Source: Rubrivivax sp. (lineage in GTDB: Bacteria; Pseudomonadota; Gammaproteobacteria; Burkholderiales; Burkholderiaceae_C). Taken from it: a DNA stretch of 64,000 bases. The position numbers were made by a program, and so were the translations under genes. Where the stretch lies: NCBI GenBank assembly GCA_021298085.1, contig JAJTDE010000007.1, positions 21,931 through 85,930 on the forward strand, given 5' to 3'. Positions 61,158 through 64,000 of the stretch are shown here, piece by piece (within the stretch, counting starts at the first letter, position 1; each line of letters opens with the position of its first letter). The notes under the pieces are model-generated. The model did not search any database and had not been told where the DNA came from. It saw only the letters and a list, made by a program, of their open reading frames with translations.

Positions 61158-61655
61158 ATGGGTTTAGTGTCACAGCGTCGCGTTTCGCAAGGGCAGCCAA
61201 CTCCGCAGCAAGGGCGTCGTTTTGTCGTGCGGCGCAGCGGTGTTCACGGGAAGGGCGTTTTTGCACTTCGTACCATCTCGGCCGGCGAGACGCTTGCAGA
61301 GTACACAGGAGAAGTGATCAGTTGGGAAGAGGCTCTGCGGCGGCACCCGCATGATCCTAACGATCCACATCACACCTTTTATTTCCACTTGGGGGACGGC
61401 AGTGTTATTGACGCCCGGACGCGTGGAAACTCTTCACGGTGGATCAATCATTCTTGCAATCCGAATTGTGTGAGTGACGAGGTGCGAGGCCGTGTTTTCA
61501 TCCGTGTGCTCCGCGATGTTTTGCCGGGTGAGGAGTTGTTTTATGACTATCGCTTGGTCATCGATGGAAAGTACACCGCCAAGCTGAAGCGTGACTACGT
61601 GTGCCTTTGCGGTGCTGAAAGATGTCGCGGAACGCTGCTGTTTCCCAAGCGATGA
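61158..61655 (+). CDS. SET-domain protein (putative protein-lysine methyltransferase) with post-SET cysteine motif
   Basis: 'RSGVHGKGVFALRTISAGETLAEYTGEVI', 'SRWINHSCNPNCVSDEVRGRVFIRVLRDVLPGEELFYDYRL', 'CLCGAERCRGTL'. Confidence 0.93.
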   Translation: MGLVSQRRVSQGQPTPQQGRRFVVRRSGVHGKGVFALRTISAGETLAEYTGEVISWEEALRRHPHDPNDPHHTFYFHLGDGSVIDARTRGNSSRWINHSCNPNCVSDEVRGRVFIRVLRDVLPGEELFYDYRLVIDGKYTAKLKRDYVCLCGAERCRGTLLFPKR

Positions 61656-62587
61656 GTCCGCTGAATCCTACTGAACAGCGGTTTTCGGCGTCGGTCAACG
61701 TGGACGCTCTACGCCAAAGTTTGTCGGCCTGTCTGCCGACCGTCATGAGTACTGTCCTGCTGGAAGTGGGTTCGACCAATTCTTGGCTGAGCGACCGGCT
61801 TCGAGATGGGGGGCTGGCTGATCTCAGCTCAGCGGACATGGGTGTCTTGAGCCCTGTTCAGCGGTTGGTGTGGGCCCATCACCAGTCGGCGGGTCGCGGG
61901 AGACAGGGTCGCGCCTGGGTGTCAGCGCCTGGTTGTTCGTTGACGTTTTCGGTGGCCTTTGGGATGAGCCGCCAGGAATTGTCCGGGCTTTCGTTGGCCG
62001 TGGGTGTGGTGGTGGCCGAGTCTCTTGAGCAGCTGGCAGCCCGGCAACGTCACGACGGTGTCGAACACTCACACTTCAAAGTTTGGCTCAAGTGGCCCAA
62101 CGATTTGGTTGCTGGAGCTGCTGATTCCGGTGGCTGGCGGGCTAAGCTGGGGGGCGTATTGATCGAGACAGTTCCGACGCAACAGGGACGAGCCTGCATC
62201 GTTGGCGTGGGTGTGAATTTGGAGCGTCTTTCGGGCGAGGTGTCTGCCTCGTACGGCGCAACATCACTTTCAGAGTTGGGGCTTCATTTTGATGTCGCAG
62301 CCCACTTACCCTTGATGGCCAAGGCTCTTTTCGCTGGGTTGAGCGAGTTCGATGTGTCCGGCTTTAGTCCCTTTGCTGCCAGATTCGCCTCTCGAAACGC
62401 CTTGTTGGGCTTACGCGTTCACACGAGTTCTTCGGACTGCCCTGTAGGGTGGGTCAGGGGCGTTGGTTCTGGCGGAGCGCTCCTTCTGGGCCGCGATGAA
62501 GACTCCTCTGTACGCCACGAGATCACGTCTGGTGAAGTTAGTATCCGGCCCGTCATGGGTGTGGGGGCGCAAGGACAACGGACGTGA
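61652..62587 (+). CDS. birA: biotin--[acetyl-CoA-carboxylase] ligase
   Basis: 'EVGSTNSWLSDRL', 'HHQSAGRGRQGRAWVSAPGCSLTFSVAF', 'LKWPNDLVAGAADSGGWRAKLGGVLIET'; ATGA overlap with the SET gene. Confidence 0.9.
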   Translation: MSPLNPTEQRFSASVNVDALRQSLSACLPTVMSTVLLEVGSTNSWLSDRLRDGGLADLSSADMGVLSPVQRLVWAHHQSAGRGRQGRAWVSAPGCSLTFSVAFGMSRQELSGLSLAVGVVVAESLEQLAARQRHDGVEHSHFKVWLKWPNDLVAGAADSGGWRAKLGGVLIETVPTQQGRACIVGVGVNLERLSGEVSASYGATSLSELGLHFDVAAHLPLMAKALFAGLSEFDVSGFSPFAARFASRNALLGLRVHTSSSDCPVGWVRGVGSGGALLLGRDEDSSVRHEITSGEVSIRPVMGVGAQGQRT

Positions 62588-62787
62588 AAAAAGTTATAGG
62601 TCTTCTCTGCATGGCCAATGTGTTTATGTGGCTATGGTGGCAGGGTCACCTCGCTCCGCTCATGGAGGCACCTGGCAGTGGTGAGAGAGAGCCGCTGCGC
62701 AGCTCTCGCCAGTTGCGCGTTGATTCGATTGCGGTGGTTCCGGGTACGGTGTCAACGCCTGCATCTGCAGTCGTCAAGCCTCGCTGA
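62584..62787 (+). CDS. small membrane-anchored protein, possible truncated SPOR-type protein N-terminus
   Basis: GTG start overlapping birA stop; 'MKKVIGLLCMANVFMWLWWQGHLAP' TM helix then 'REPLRSSRQLRVDSIAVVP'. Confidence 0.55.
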   Translation: MKKVIGLLCMANVFMWLWWQGHLAPLMEAPGSGEREPLRSSRQLRVDSIAVVPGTVSTPASAVVKPR

Positions 62788-62823
62788 CGGGAGGCCTGAT
62801 GATCTGGCCAGTGGGCATGCGGT

Positions 62824-63846
<1,023 letters not shown>

Positions 63847-64000
63847 TTAGATGGGGTTGAAGATCGTGACGCAGGGAAACTGCTTACACGCCCGGATCAC
63901 TGCGGGAGCAAGCGTTGGTGGGGCGTAGAACACACACGGATTTTGCATCAGAGCAACCGGGAGATCGTGATTTGGCGCAATTGATGTGCAGGGAGGGGGC

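Overview
This 64 kb window is high-GC and reads as a beta-proteobacterial (Burkholderiales-like) chromosome, mostly well-ordered housekeeping and core-physiology operons. In order it contains: the zwf 3' end and hexR; the mla lipid-transport operon (mlaFED-A-C-B); gltBD; a minor-pilin cluster (pilE-fimT-pilV-pilW-pilX-pilY1); a RAYT-like transposase-family gene next to aroKB; a Big-1/Ig-like lipoprotein inserted between pilQ and aroK; pilMNOPQ; a class A PBP; cyaY-lptM-lysA; tRNA-Phe; an NtrY/NtrX-like two-component pair with DUF4390 and rsmB; folE; a short BLUF photoreceptor; a complete sulfur-oxidation island (soxCD-YZ-AX-B, YeeE/YedE plus TusA, secreted DsrE-like, half-size YeeE/YedE, FCSD flavoprotein plus cytochrome, MBL-thioredoxin-cytochrome operon, ArsR-family regulator); proA; an AEC transporter; topB; a SET-domain methyltransferase gene coupled to birA; and gapA. 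The most interesting signals are: (i) a shared 16-bp operator-like motif in the sox island, one copy being a perfect ATTC-N8-GAAT palindrome, with a cysteine-containing ArsR regulator as candidate binder; (ii) a long hairpin plus 38-bp tandem repeats separating soxY from soxZ; (iii) a RAYT-family protein in the aroKB operon whose HUH motif is replaced by W-Y-A, suggesting domestication; (iv) a multi-Ig-domain lipoprotein inside the pilQ-aroK junction; (v) a eukaryotic-type SET-domain gene translationally coupled to birA. All calls come from reading the supplied sequence and ORF translations. No database search was run.
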